NCBI GenBank assembly: GCA_016125385.1
Contig: WGLV01000023.1
Location: 1 to 36,935 of the forward strand
Length of the DNA: 36,935 bases
Reading direction: 5' to 3'
Origin: a bacterium
GTDB lineage: Bacteria > Hinthialibacterota > Hinthialibacteria > Hinthialibacterales > Hinthialibacteraceae
A model generated the notes under the pieces. It saw only the letters and a list, made by a program, of their open reading frames with translations. It was not told the origin of the DNA and did no database searches. Positions 26,710-33,803 of this stretch are shown here, piece after piece. The translations under genes and the position numbers were made by a program. The first letter of the stretch is position 1; each line of letters opens with the position of its first letter.

Positions 26710-27495
26710 ACCTTGCCGAGGGGCGGCGGAAGGCTGGCCGGATTGATCCCGGCCAGGTTGATTGAAGCCGAACAGCACGTCTAACACGCCTGAGCCGTTC
26801 CCTTGGTTCCGTGCGGGAAGCGCCGTGTCGCTGGCGCCGGTTTGAGAGCGTTTTTCCAGCAGTTTCAACTCGTTCTCGCGCTTGTCGCGGTCGACTTGTT
26901 CCTGCTCGCGTTTCAGCTGGTTTTCTTTGCGGTTGGCTTGCTCGAACTGCGCCGGATCGCCCCGGTCGATGGCGTCGCGTTGTTGCAGCCGAGCCAGCGT
27001 CAGGTTCCGGTCCAGCCGCTGCTCGTCCGTTTCGATCTCGCGCTTTTTCTGTTGCAGTTCCTGTTTGGTGGGTTCGGCGGTTTCTTCCGGGTCTTTCGGC
27101 GCGAGTCCCTGATCCTGCTTCGACTGTTTTTCGCTATCGGTCTGTTGAACCTGTTGAGCCTGGTTGATGGGGTTGTCGCTTGCCGATGCGGGTTGCGGCT
27201 GAAAATCGGGCGCGAAGCCGTTCGAGTCGCTCTGCGTGACGACGGTGGTGAGTCCGCCGACGTACACCGGGCTGACGTTGCCCACGCCGAGCGTGAAAGT
27301 CCGGTTTGAGTAAATGATGTCTTCGCCGCGAGCCAGCGCCTGCGCGCGCAGCCGCGTTTCGTTGCGCTGCTCCTGAATGGTGACGAGACCCGCGGTTTGT
27401 GTCTGAGGCGCGTTCAGACGGGCGGCCGGTTCGCCCGGATCCGGCCGATAATTGACGACGGGAATGCTGCCGATGGGAGACGGCGCGCTGACCAT
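26665..27495 (-). CDS. Unrecognised coiled-coil protein
   Basis: I do not recognise this family. The 276-residue product has an N-terminal proline-rich part, a short beta-rich segment (FTLGVGNVSPVYVGGL at about residues 67-82), a glutamine-rich low-complexity linker, and a highly charged coiled coil at about 140-215 with repeated KRE, QLKRE and RDKRE patterns. The end is glycine- and proline-rich. There is no signal peptide and no membrane segment. Codon usage resembles neighbouring genes. Its ribosome binding site is only moderate. It could be an envelope- or appendage-linked scaffold, but that is a guess. Confidence 0.65.
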   Translation of the reverse strand: MVSAPSPIGSIPVVNYRPDPGEPAARLNAPQTQTAGLVTIQEQRNETRLRAQALARGEDIIYSNRTFTLGVGNVSPVYVGGLTTVVTQSDSNGFAPDFQPQPASASDNPINQAQQVQQTDSEKQSKQDQGLAPKDPEETAEPTKQELQQKKREIETDEQRLDRNLTLARLQQRDAIDRGDPAQFEQANRKENQLKREQEQVDRDKRENELKLLEKRSQTGASDTALPARNQGNGSGVLDVLFGFNQPGRDQSGQPSAAPRQGSGGPGFFSNGPRVN

Positions 27496-28080
27496 GATCT
27501 CGTCTTCTTAAGGCTGGTTTTAATCCTTGATTCTCAAATGGACACACCTGCCCATCATCGCCATTATCGCTCCATTTTCCCAAAATCTGAAGCGCTTTTT
27601 TTATTAAATTTTACCGGTAGATAATTGATTCCAAAACCGCGTGCCGCCCATAATTGTTGATCGAATTCATCATGATAATTTGTGGGATGATTTTGCCGGA
27701 TGTTGAATTTCTGTTAGACAAATATGGCGCACGCAATCCGCCTTTTGCCATAATCGTCATTAAGAGTGAATGATCTTGATAAATCTGACAAAGTAACCGG
27801 AGTTGTGAGCTGATATCAATTGTTTTTGAGGCATTATGAATTGCATTTTCTTTTTTTATCAATTGAGAGTATGATGGATAAACCGGGCTCGCTCCATGTT
27901 GAGTTGATCCGCCGGTTTTGGAGAGTCCGCAAATTTTTCCGTTTTTGGATGTTTTTTTTATCAAATAAGCGTATGATAATAACTGGCGGAATAATCCGCT
28001 CATAATGGAATTCCCGTTTCGTCTGGCTTCATTTTTGCTTAGTACATCGGCATCAAGGCATCGAATTTGGTGATTGCATC
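27496..28080. other. AT-rich spacer with repeats and no supported gene
   Basis: This 585-base stretch is clearly richer in A and T than the genes around it. It contains a direct repeat of about 28 bases (27851-27881 and 27953-27982), recurring ATGAT-ATAA motifs, and short inverted repeats such as GCGGA-ATAA-TCCGC at 27987-28000. A 130-codon minus-strand reading frame (28003-27611) has no ribosome binding site and spans the repeats, so I do not accept it as a gene. Confidence 0.55.
27851..27982 (+). repeat. Imperfect direct repeat pair, 102 bases apart
   Basis: The sequence TTTTTTTATCAA, then a short variable part, then GTATGAT and ATAA occurs at 27851-27881 and again at 27953-27982. The two copies differ at a few bases. 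TATGAT within each copy resembles a sigma-70 -10 box, so they could be tandem promoters or operators for the receiver gene at 28081. A weaker third relative, AGAGTGAATGAT-GATAA, lies near 27763-27782. Confidence 0.5.
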
Positions 28081-28485
28081 ATGGTTCAGCTGAAAGACGA
28101 AAAACATTCCATCCTTATCGTTGACGACGACCGCTCATATCGCAGCATCTTGAGCAACGTGTTCGCTCGCAGCGATTACCGTGTCTCCACGGCGGAAGAC
28201 GGTCAGGCCGCGCTTCAGTTGATGGAATCGCTCCCCTATGATCTCGTTATCACCGATCTTCAGATGCCCAACGTGGATGGAGTCGCTCTCATCCAGACGC
28301 TTCAGAACCGGTTCCCCCAGACCCGGGTCATCGTCATGAGCGCGTACGCCGACGAAGATCGCTATCGGTCGTTTCTCTCCAATCTCAGCTGCCGATGTTT
28401 GCCAAAACCCTTCCGCCGCCTGGATGTGCTTGAAATGGCCAGCCAGATGTTGCAGGATGGCCCGGCCAACGCCGTGGAAGAGTAA
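28081..28485 (+). CDS. Stand-alone response regulator receiver protein
   Basis: The 134-residue product is a single CheY-like receiver domain. The acidic pocket is D15-D17 in IVDDD, the phosphorylation site is D59 in ITDLQMPNVDG, S87 in VMSAYAD takes the place of the usual threonine or serine, and K109 in LPKPF is the conserved lysine. There is no output domain, so it would pass a signal by protein contact or act as a phosphate relay. The hybrid kinase at 21735 is the only kinase in the window and is a possible partner, though unproven. No strong ribosome binding site precedes the ATG. Confidence 0.92.
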   Translation: MVQLKDEKHSILIVDDDRSYRSILSNVFARSDYRVSTAEDGQAALQLMESLPYDLVITDLQMPNVDGVALIQTLQNRFPQTRVIVMSAYADEDRYRSFLSNLSCRCLPKPFRRLDVLEMASQMLQDGPANAVEE

Positions 28486-28574
28486 AACCGGACGCTGCGC
28501 CTCGTAATCGGGTCCCCATTATCGACGCGGATTCTTCACGTGATTATCTACCATCATTGACAGGAGTCATGTTC

Positions 28575-29465
28575 ATGCACATTCGGCGTATTGCGGTTAT
28601 TGGCGGCGGAACCATGGGCCAGGGCATCATGCACGTCGCTGGCCAGTCTGGTTTCAACATTCTGCTTAAAGAAGTTTCTGACGCGGCGATTGAACGCGCT
28701 CTCGCGGGCGTGGGCGCCGAAATCGATGATGAAATCGTCAAATGGGGCCACACCGTCAAAGAAAAAGAAGCCATCCTGGCGAAAATTCAGCCCGTCAAGT
28801 CGCTGAACGAGCTGAGCGACGTCGACCTCATCATCGAGGCCATACAGGAAGACCTGGAATCCAAGGTTGAGCTTTTCCAGGAACTCAATCAGGTCTGTAA
28901 TGCGTCCACCATCTTCGGAACCAACACCTCGACCCTTTCCATCAGCAACCTCGCGGCTGAATCGGGACGCCCCGAGCGCTTTATCGGAATCCATTTTCAC
29001 GCTCCGGTGTATCGCCGCCCGATCGTGGAAGTCGTCCGGGGGCTCGAAACCTCGGATGAAACCGTGCGCGCCGTCAAGAATTTTTCCTATGAAATCGGCA
29101 AAACCGCTATCGAAGTCTACGAATGGCCAGGATACGTAACCACCCGCATGATGATTCCTCTGATCAACGAAGCGGTTTACGCGTTGATGGAAGGCGTCGC
29201 TTCCGCGCAGGACATCGATAAGGCGATGGAACTGGGCTGCGGTATGCAGATGGGGCCGCTCCAATACGCCGACGCGATGGGGCTCGACACGGTCGTGTTT
29301 CAGATGGAGCACCTGTTCCGCGAACTGGGCGATGTCAAATACCGCCCCTGCCCGTTGCTCAAAAAGATGATCCGCGCCGGTCATCTGGGCGTGAAGTCCG
29401 GTAAGGGATTCTTTGAATACGCCCGCCCCGAGGCCGCTCGCGTCAAACTCAGCGTAATTACCTGA
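28575..29465 (+). CDS. 3-hydroxyacyl-CoA dehydrogenase (3-hydroxybutyryl-CoA dehydrogenase type)
   Basis: This NAD-dependent enzyme interconverts 3-hydroxyacyl-CoA and 3-ketoacyl-CoA in fatty acid, butyrate or polyhydroxybutyrate metabolism. The Rossmann motif VIGGGTMGQGI starts at residue 8, and the catalytic histidine region is GIHFHAP (about 137-143), replacing the more usual FFNP. The C-terminal dimerisation domain ends with the family GVKSGKGFFEY motif. The 296-residue length is standard for the single-domain form. ATG 28575 is chosen because AGGAG lies eight bases upstream; ATG 28569 would be too close. A terminator follows. Chain-length preference cannot be read from sequence. Confidence 0.9.
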   Translation: MHIRRIAVIGGGTMGQGIMHVAGQSGFNILLKEVSDAAIERALAGVGAEIDDEIVKWGHTVKEKEAILAKIQPVKSLNELSDVDLIIEAIQEDLESKVELFQELNQVCNASTIFGTNTSTLSISNLAAESGRPERFIGIHFHAPVYRRPIVEVVRGLETSDETVRAVKNFSYEIGKTAIEVYEWPGYVTTRMMIPLINEAVYALMEGVASAQDIDKAMELGCGMQMGPLQYADAMGLDTVVFQMEHLFRELGDVKYRPCPLLKKMIRAGHLGVKSGKGFFEYARPEAARVKLSVIT

Positions 29466-29487
29466 CATCGATTTCTCCAACAACATC

Positions 29488-29522
29488 AAAGCCGCGCCGG
29501 TTCCTTCCGTCGCGGCTTTTTT
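29488..29522 (+). terminator. Rho-independent terminator after the dehydrogenase gene
   Basis: AAAGCCGCG pairs with CGCGGCTTT across a 14-base loop and is followed by more T residues to 29522. It begins 23 bases after the stop codon. Confidence 0.88.
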
Positions 29523-29633
29523 GTCTCTAATGACTCCCGTTTTCGTATCTGGTGCTGAAAAATCATCAGAACTCGCGCTGCGCCGATTCCCTGAAACCAA
29601 TTGTTTAATATTGAGCAGATTGGTTGGAATTCA

Positions 29634-29649
29634 ACTACATTTATGTAGT
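29634..29649. promoter_or_regulatory. Palindrome ACTACATTTATGTAGT, candidate regulator site
   Basis: A perfect seven-base inverted repeat with a two-base centre lies about 100 bases upstream of the sigma-54 element, a distance typical of enhancer sites. A related site, CTAC-GCGGAT-GTAG, lies at 29731-29744, directly beside the promoter. Neither matches the NtrC consensus. Confidence 0.4.
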
Positions 29650-29747
29650 CATTTTGAAAGCGCTGCTTGAAAACGTTCTGATTGATTCTCATTTAAACTC
29701 CATTATCCCAATAGGTTAGACGCAAATCTCCTACGCGGATGTAGGAT

Positions 29748-29762
29748 TGGCATGTTCGTTGC
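29748..29762 (+). promoter_or_regulatory. Sigma-54 promoter of the first amt-glnK cassette
   Basis: TGGCATG-TTCG-TTGC has the required GG and GC dinucleotides exactly ten bases apart and matches the -24/-12 consensus except for T at one position. Transcription would begin near 29774, leaving a 100-base leader. A nitrogen-regulated sigma-54 promoter ahead of an ammonium channel gene is well known, which strengthens the call. Confidence 0.8.
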
Positions 29763-29873
29763 CCTTAGCAGGAAGAAGATTTTTTGAAATCGGCTTTTCT
29801 GTTCAACCCCGGGATAGAGCAAAGCCCAATATTCAATTTTCAGTACTTTCAACTCGAAAGGAGAGTTCTGCTC

Positions 29874-31319
29874 ATGCCAATTTCAATGTTGCGAGCAACT
29901 CGTTTGATTGGATTTATGGCTCTTTTGCTGGTCGCCTGCTATGGGTTTGCTGGTCTCGTTCACGCACAGGATGACGCCGCTCCCGCCGAAACGGCGATGA
30001 CAGCCGACGCGCCCGTCGACGACGCCCCGACGCTTGACAGCCTCCAAGCCGAAACCGAAAGCATCCGGACGGATGGAAACATCCTCTGGACCTGCGTCGC
30101 CGCGTTTCTGGTCTTCTTTATGCAAGCCGGTTTCGCCATGGTTGAGTGCGGTTTCACCCGCGCCAAAAACGCCGTCAACATCATGATGAAAAACCTGATG
30201 GATTTCTGCTTCGGGTCGCTCATCTACTGGGCGGTCGGTTTTGGCCTCATGTTCGGCGTCACCAACGGCTTTTTCGGCACGACCGGATTCGGCCTGTATG
30301 GATACATGACGACCGCGGATGGTGGAACCGACTACTGGACCTACGCCTTCTGGATGTTCCAGGTCGTGTTCGCTGCTACCGCCGCCACGATTGTTTCAGG
30401 CGCGATGGCTGAACGCACCAAGTTCAGCGCCTACCTGATCTACACCTGTTTCATCAGCGGTCTCGTCTATCCGATTTTCGGTTCCTGGGCGTGGGGCAGC
30501 CTGTTCCAGGGCAATGGCTGGCTTGAAGGTATGGGCTTCATCGACTTCGCCGGTTCCACCGTGGTTCACTCGGTGGGCGGTTGGGCCGCGCTGGCTGGCG
30601 CTCTCGTCCTTGGCCCCCGCGTCGGCAAGTACGGTCCCGACGGAAAACCCAAAGTCATCCCCGGTCACAACATCCCGCTGGCCGCGCTGGGCGTCTTCAT
30701 TCTGTGGTTGGGTTGGTTCGGCTTTAACCCCGGCTCCACCACCACCATGGGCGGCGACCTCGCAGTGATCGCGGTTACCACCAACCTCGCGGCGGCCGCC
30801 GGTTCGATTGCGGCGATGTGCACCGCCTGGGTCATGTTCGGCAAGCCTGACGCGGGCATGGCGCTCAACGGCGCGCTGGCCGGTCTGGTTGCGATCACGT
30901 CGCCTTGCGCTAATGTCAGCCCTCTGTCCGCGATCATCATTGGTCTCATCGCCGGCATCCTCGTCGTGCTCTCGGTTATCTTCTTTGACAACATCGGCAT
31001 CGACGACCCGGTTGGCGCGATTTCCGTCCACGGAATTTGCGGCGCCTGGGGCACCCTTTCCGCGGGTCTCTTCGCTCAGGAAGCCTTCGGCGGAACGAAC
31101 GGTCTCTTCTTCGGCGGCGATCCCGGCGTGGTGGGCGTTCAGTTGATCGGTATCGGAGCCTGCTTCGCATGGACCTTTGTGACCTCCTTCATCCTGTTCA
31201 ACGTGATCAAAGCCACCATCGGCTTGCGCGTCACCGAGCAGGAAGAGATGGAAGGTCTTGATTACGGCGAACACGGCGCTTCGGCTTACTCCGACTTCTC
31301 CGTCGTCGCCAGCCGCTAA
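29874..31319 (+). CDS. amt: Ammonium transporter, long N-terminal (cyanobacterial Amt1-like) type
   Basis: A trimeric Amt channel imports ammonium across the cytoplasmic membrane. The 481-residue product has a signal peptide (about 1-31, ending VHAQ), then an acidic linker of about 35 residues, then eleven membrane segments. The twin pore histidines are H232 in TVVHSVGG and H386 in SVHGICG; GWFGFNPGS lies at 280-288. The GFTRAKNAVNIMMKN motif (93-107) marks the subtype seen in cyanobacteria and some other phyla, unlike the second channel here. AAAGGAGA nine bases upstream sets ATG 29874; a longer reading from 29784 would lie within the leader. glnK follows 66 bases later. Confidence 0.94.
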   Translation: MPISMLRATRLIGFMALLLVACYGFAGLVHAQDDAAPAETAMTADAPVDDAPTLDSLQAETESIRTDGNILWTCVAAFLVFFMQAGFAMVECGFTRAKNAVNIMMKNLMDFCFGSLIYWAVGFGLMFGVTNGFFGTTGFGLYGYMTTADGGTDYWTYAFWMFQVVFAATAATIVSGAMAERTKFSAYLIYTCFISGLVYPIFGSWAWGSLFQGNGWLEGMGFIDFAGSTVVHSVGGWAALAGALVLGPRVGKYGPDGKPKVIPGHNIPLAALGVFILWLGWFGFNPGSTTTMGGDLAVIAVTTNLAAAAGSIAAMCTAWVMFGKPDAGMALNGALAGLVAITSPCANVSPLSAIIIGLIAGILVVLSVIFFDNIGIDDPVGAISVHGICGAWGTLSAGLFAQEAFGGTNGLFFGGDPGVVGVQLIGIGACFAWTFVTSFILFNVIKATIGLRVTEQEEMEGLDYGEHGASAYSDFSVVASR

Positions 31320-31385
31320 GCGATATCGATTCAAACCAAACGAAACGAAACCGATCCGGTTAAAGAACGCTAGAGGGAGATGACC

Positions 31386-31724
31386 ATGAATAAAATCGAA
31401 GCCATCATTCGGCCCCACAAACTTGAGGATCTTCGGACCTCGTTGGAAGAAGTCGGGGTCACGGGTATGACGGTCAGCGAAGTCCGAGGGTTCGGCCGTC
31501 AGCGCGGCCACCATGAACTCTACCGCGGCCGTGAATACACCGTCGCCTTTCAACCCAAAATCAAAGTCGAAGTCGCGGTCAAAAACGATATCACCGAGCG
31601 CGTCGTCGACGTCATCCGTAACGCGGTCAACACCGGCCAGGTCGGCGATGGAAAAATCTTCATCTATCCGCTGACCGACGTGGTCCGAATCCGCACCGGC
31701 GAACGTTCCGAAGAAGCGCTCTAG
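31386..31724 (+). CDS. glnK: PII nitrogen regulatory protein, first copy
   Basis: PII trimers bind ATP, ADP and 2-oxoglutarate and plug the ammonium channel when nitrogen is plentiful. The 112-residue product has the [13 protein letters not shown] start, the T-loop with Y51 (GREY), the classical uridylylation site, and the VGDGKIFIY and RIRTGERSE signatures. ATG 31386 has GAGGGAG six bases upstream; ATG 31380 is too close to it. Its position directly after amt supports the GlnK role. It differs from the second copy at about 21 of 112 positions by my count. Confidence 0.96.
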   Translation: MNKIEAIIRPHKLEDLRTSLEEVGVTGMTVSEVRGFGRQRGHHELYRGREYTVAFQPKIKVEVAVKNDITERVVDVIRNAVNTGQVGDGKIFIYPLTDVVRIRTGERSEEAL

Positions 31725-31809
31725 GCGTGATCTCGAAAGTTCGTTGATCGCAGTGCGGTAACACAATAAAGCAATGCCTGATTCGCAATACAAACGCAGT
31801 GAATGGGCG

Positions 31810-31848
31810 GAGCCGCTCTTCCCTCTCCTGGGGGGAAGGCGGCTCTTT
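31810..31848 (+). terminator. Strong hairpin, probable terminator of the first cassette
   Basis: GAGCCGC (31810-31816) and CTTCCC (31818-31823) pair with GGGAAG (31833-31838) and GCGGCTC (31839-31845), with one bulged T. Only three T residues follow, so termination may be partial and some reading into the second cassette is possible. Confidence 0.6.
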
Positions 31849-31926
31849 CGTGCGTAACAAATTGATGAATTCATCCGGAGAATTGGTTGGCTTCCGTCAA
31901 TTGGATGTTCGAATCGAATCCTGTGA

Positions 31927-31962
31927 TATCCGTGAATGAAAAATATTGAGGTTTCACGGATA
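31927..31962. promoter_or_regulatory. Ten-base inverted repeat upstream of the second amt
   Basis: TATCCGTGAA at 31927-31936 and TTCACGGATA at 31953-31962 are perfect inverted copies separated by 16 bases. The position, 96-131 bases before the start codon, suits a regulator site. No identity can be given. Confidence 0.4.
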
Positions 31963-32057
31963 CGGTCCGAACGGAATGTTGGCGGGTGATTGTTGCCTTT
32001 TTTTCTCCGGTGTGAATAATCCTTAAAACGTCCCGTAACCACGGGGGAGGTATGCTG

Positions 32058-33392
32058 ATGAAATTGGTTATCTCGAAGTATGGTCGCGTTTGTCTGTTGC
32101 TTTTCGCGGTATGTGCGTTGGCCGCGCCGGCGTTCGCGCAGGAGGCCGCCGCTGAAATCGATCCGGGCGACACCGCCTGGCTTCTGGTTTCAACCGCCTT
32201 CGTCATTATGATGACGGCGCCGGGCCTCGCCTTGTTTTACGGCGGTCTGGTCAGTCACCGCAACGTGCTCTCAACTCTCATGCACAGTTTCTTCGCTCTG
32301 TGTTTGATCAGCATTCAGTGGGTGTTGTGGGGATACAGCCTGTCGTTCGGTTCCGATATCGGCGGTTTGATCGGCGGCGGCGGCTACCTTGGTTTCATGG
32401 GAGTCGGAATGGACGCCAACGGGACGATTCCCCATTTGCTCTTCGCCATGTTCCAATGCACCTTCGCCGTGATTACCTTCGCGCTGATCAGCGGAGCCAT
32501 TGCGGAACGCATGAATTTTGCCGCCTACGCCGTTTTTATGTTGCTCTGGACGACGATCGTTTACGATCCGCTGTGCCACTGGGTCTGGGGCGGCGGCTGG
32601 CTGGGCGCTTACGGCGCGCTTGATTTCGCCGGTGGAACCGTCGTCCATATCAGCTCCGGCGTATCCGCGCTGGTCGCCTGTATGATTCTCGGCCCCCGCA
32701 TCGGGTTCCCCGAAAGCATCAAACCGCCGCATAGCATCGTCCTGACGCTGATCGGCGCCGCCCTTCTGTGGGTCGGCTGGTTCGGATTTAACGCGGGCAG
32801 CGCTCTGGCCGCCAATGGAACCGCCGCCCTCGCGTTCGCCACCACTCACACCGCCGCCGCGATGGCGGGTCTTACCTGGGCGTTGATCGAATGGGCGGTC
32901 AACGGAAAACCCACGCTCCTCGGTTGCGCCACCGGCGCCGTCGCCGGCCTGGTCGGCATCACCCCCGCCGCCGGATTTGTGGAAGTTCTGCCTTCCATCG
33001 TCATTGGCGCGGGCGCGGCGATCGTCAGCTTCATCGGCGTCAATGTGTTGAAAACCAAATTCGGTTACGATGACTCGCTCGACGTGTTCGGCGTGCATGG
33101 TTTGTCTGGAACCTGGGGCGCGATGGCCACCGGCGTTTTCGCCACGGTTGGCGCGGAAGGCCTGATCGCCGGCAACCCGCAGCAGGTGTGGATTCAATTC
33201 GTCGGCGTCGTGGCCGGCGCCGCCTGGGCTGGCATCGGTTCTTTTATCATTCTCAAAGTGATGAGCCTCTTCATGAATCTCCGTGTTTCGGAACTGGATG
33301 AAGTCTCCGGCCTCGACCTGAGCGTTCATGGTGAAGTCGCGTATAATTACACTGAGGCGGGGATGAGTCCGGCCAGTCACTACAAGGAGTAA
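32058..33392 (+). CDS. amtB: Ammonium transporter, AmtB type
   Basis: This second channel belongs to a different subtype, close to the classical AmtB. A signal peptide (about 1-27, ending AFAQ) precedes the eleven membrane segments. The TAPGLALFYGGLV motif (53-65) marks the AmtB group. The twin histidines are H197 in TVVHISSG and H347 in GVHGLSG, and GWFGFNAGS is at 240-248. Length is 444 residues. ATG 32058 lies seven bases after GGAGG; ATG 32052 would be one base after it. The second glnK starts six bases after the stop, with its ribosome binding site inside the amtB end. Confidence 0.95.
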   Translation: MKLVISKYGRVCLLLFAVCALAAPAFAQEAAAEIDPGDTAWLLVSTAFVIMMTAPGLALFYGGLVSHRNVLSTLMHSFFALCLISIQWVLWGYSLSFGSDIGGLIGGGGYLGFMGVGMDANGTIPHLLFAMFQCTFAVITFALISGAIAERMNFAAYAVFMLLWTTIVYDPLCHWVWGGGWLGAYGALDFAGGTVVHISSGVSALVACMILGPRIGFPESIKPPHSIVLTLIGAALLWVGWFGFNAGSALAANGTAALAFATTHTAAAMAGLTWALIEWAVNGKPTLLGCATGAVAGLVGITPAAGFVEVLPSIVIGAGAAIVSFIGVNVLKTKFGYDDSLDVFGVHGLSGTWGAMATGVFATVGAEGLIAGNPQQVWIQFVGVVAGAAWAGIGSFIILKVMSLFMNLRVSELDEVSGLDLSVHGEVAYNYTEAGMSPASHYKE

Positions 33393-33737
<345 letters not shown>

Positions 33738-33766
33738 TTCTTCCGCGAAAACACAAACTCAATCTG

Positions 33767-33797
33767 AAGGGCGGGGGGAGTTTCTCCTCCCGCCTTC
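33767..33797. terminator. GC-rich hairpin between convergent glnK and comEC
   Basis: AAGGGCGGGGGGAG can pair with CTCCTCCCGCCTT with one extra G and a G-U pair, leaving a short TTT loop. There is no T tract in either direction, so termination is likely but not certain. Confidence 0.45.
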
Positions 33798-33803
33798 GCC
33801 GTC

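Larger units (their letters stand above)
29466..29873. other. Control region between the dehydrogenase and the first ammonium channel
   Basis: No gene is seen. The stretch holds the dehydrogenase terminator, two CTAC-N6-GTAG palindromes, a sigma-54 type promoter and a leader of about 100 bases ending in AAAGGAGA before ATG 29874. Each element is listed separately. Confidence 0.7.
31725..32057. other. Control region between the two amt-glnK cassettes
   Basis: No gene is seen in these 333 bases. They contain a strong hairpin (31810-31845) that probably ends the first cassette, a ten-base inverted repeat (31927-31962), a TGGCGGG-TTGCC segment (31980-31997) that resembles a sigma-54 promoter but with a 12-base spacing, and a GGGGGAGG ribosome binding site before ATG 32058. 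Confidence 0.6.

Noticed and set aside
27611-28003. 130-codon minus-strand reading frame in the AT-rich spacer
   Set aside because: It lacks a ribosome binding site, has codon use unlike neighbours, and its internal similarity only reflects the DNA repeat, whose 102-base period happens to keep frame.
31980-31997. Second sigma-54 promoter before amtB
   Set aside because: GG and GC are 12 bases apart instead of 10, and shifting the frame destroys the -24 element. It is kept only as a look-alike in a finding.
30396-32042. 548-codon minus-strand reading frame over the first amt-glnK cassette
   Set aside because: It lies antisense to amt and glnK with intact family motifs and has no recognisable protein features or good ribosome site.
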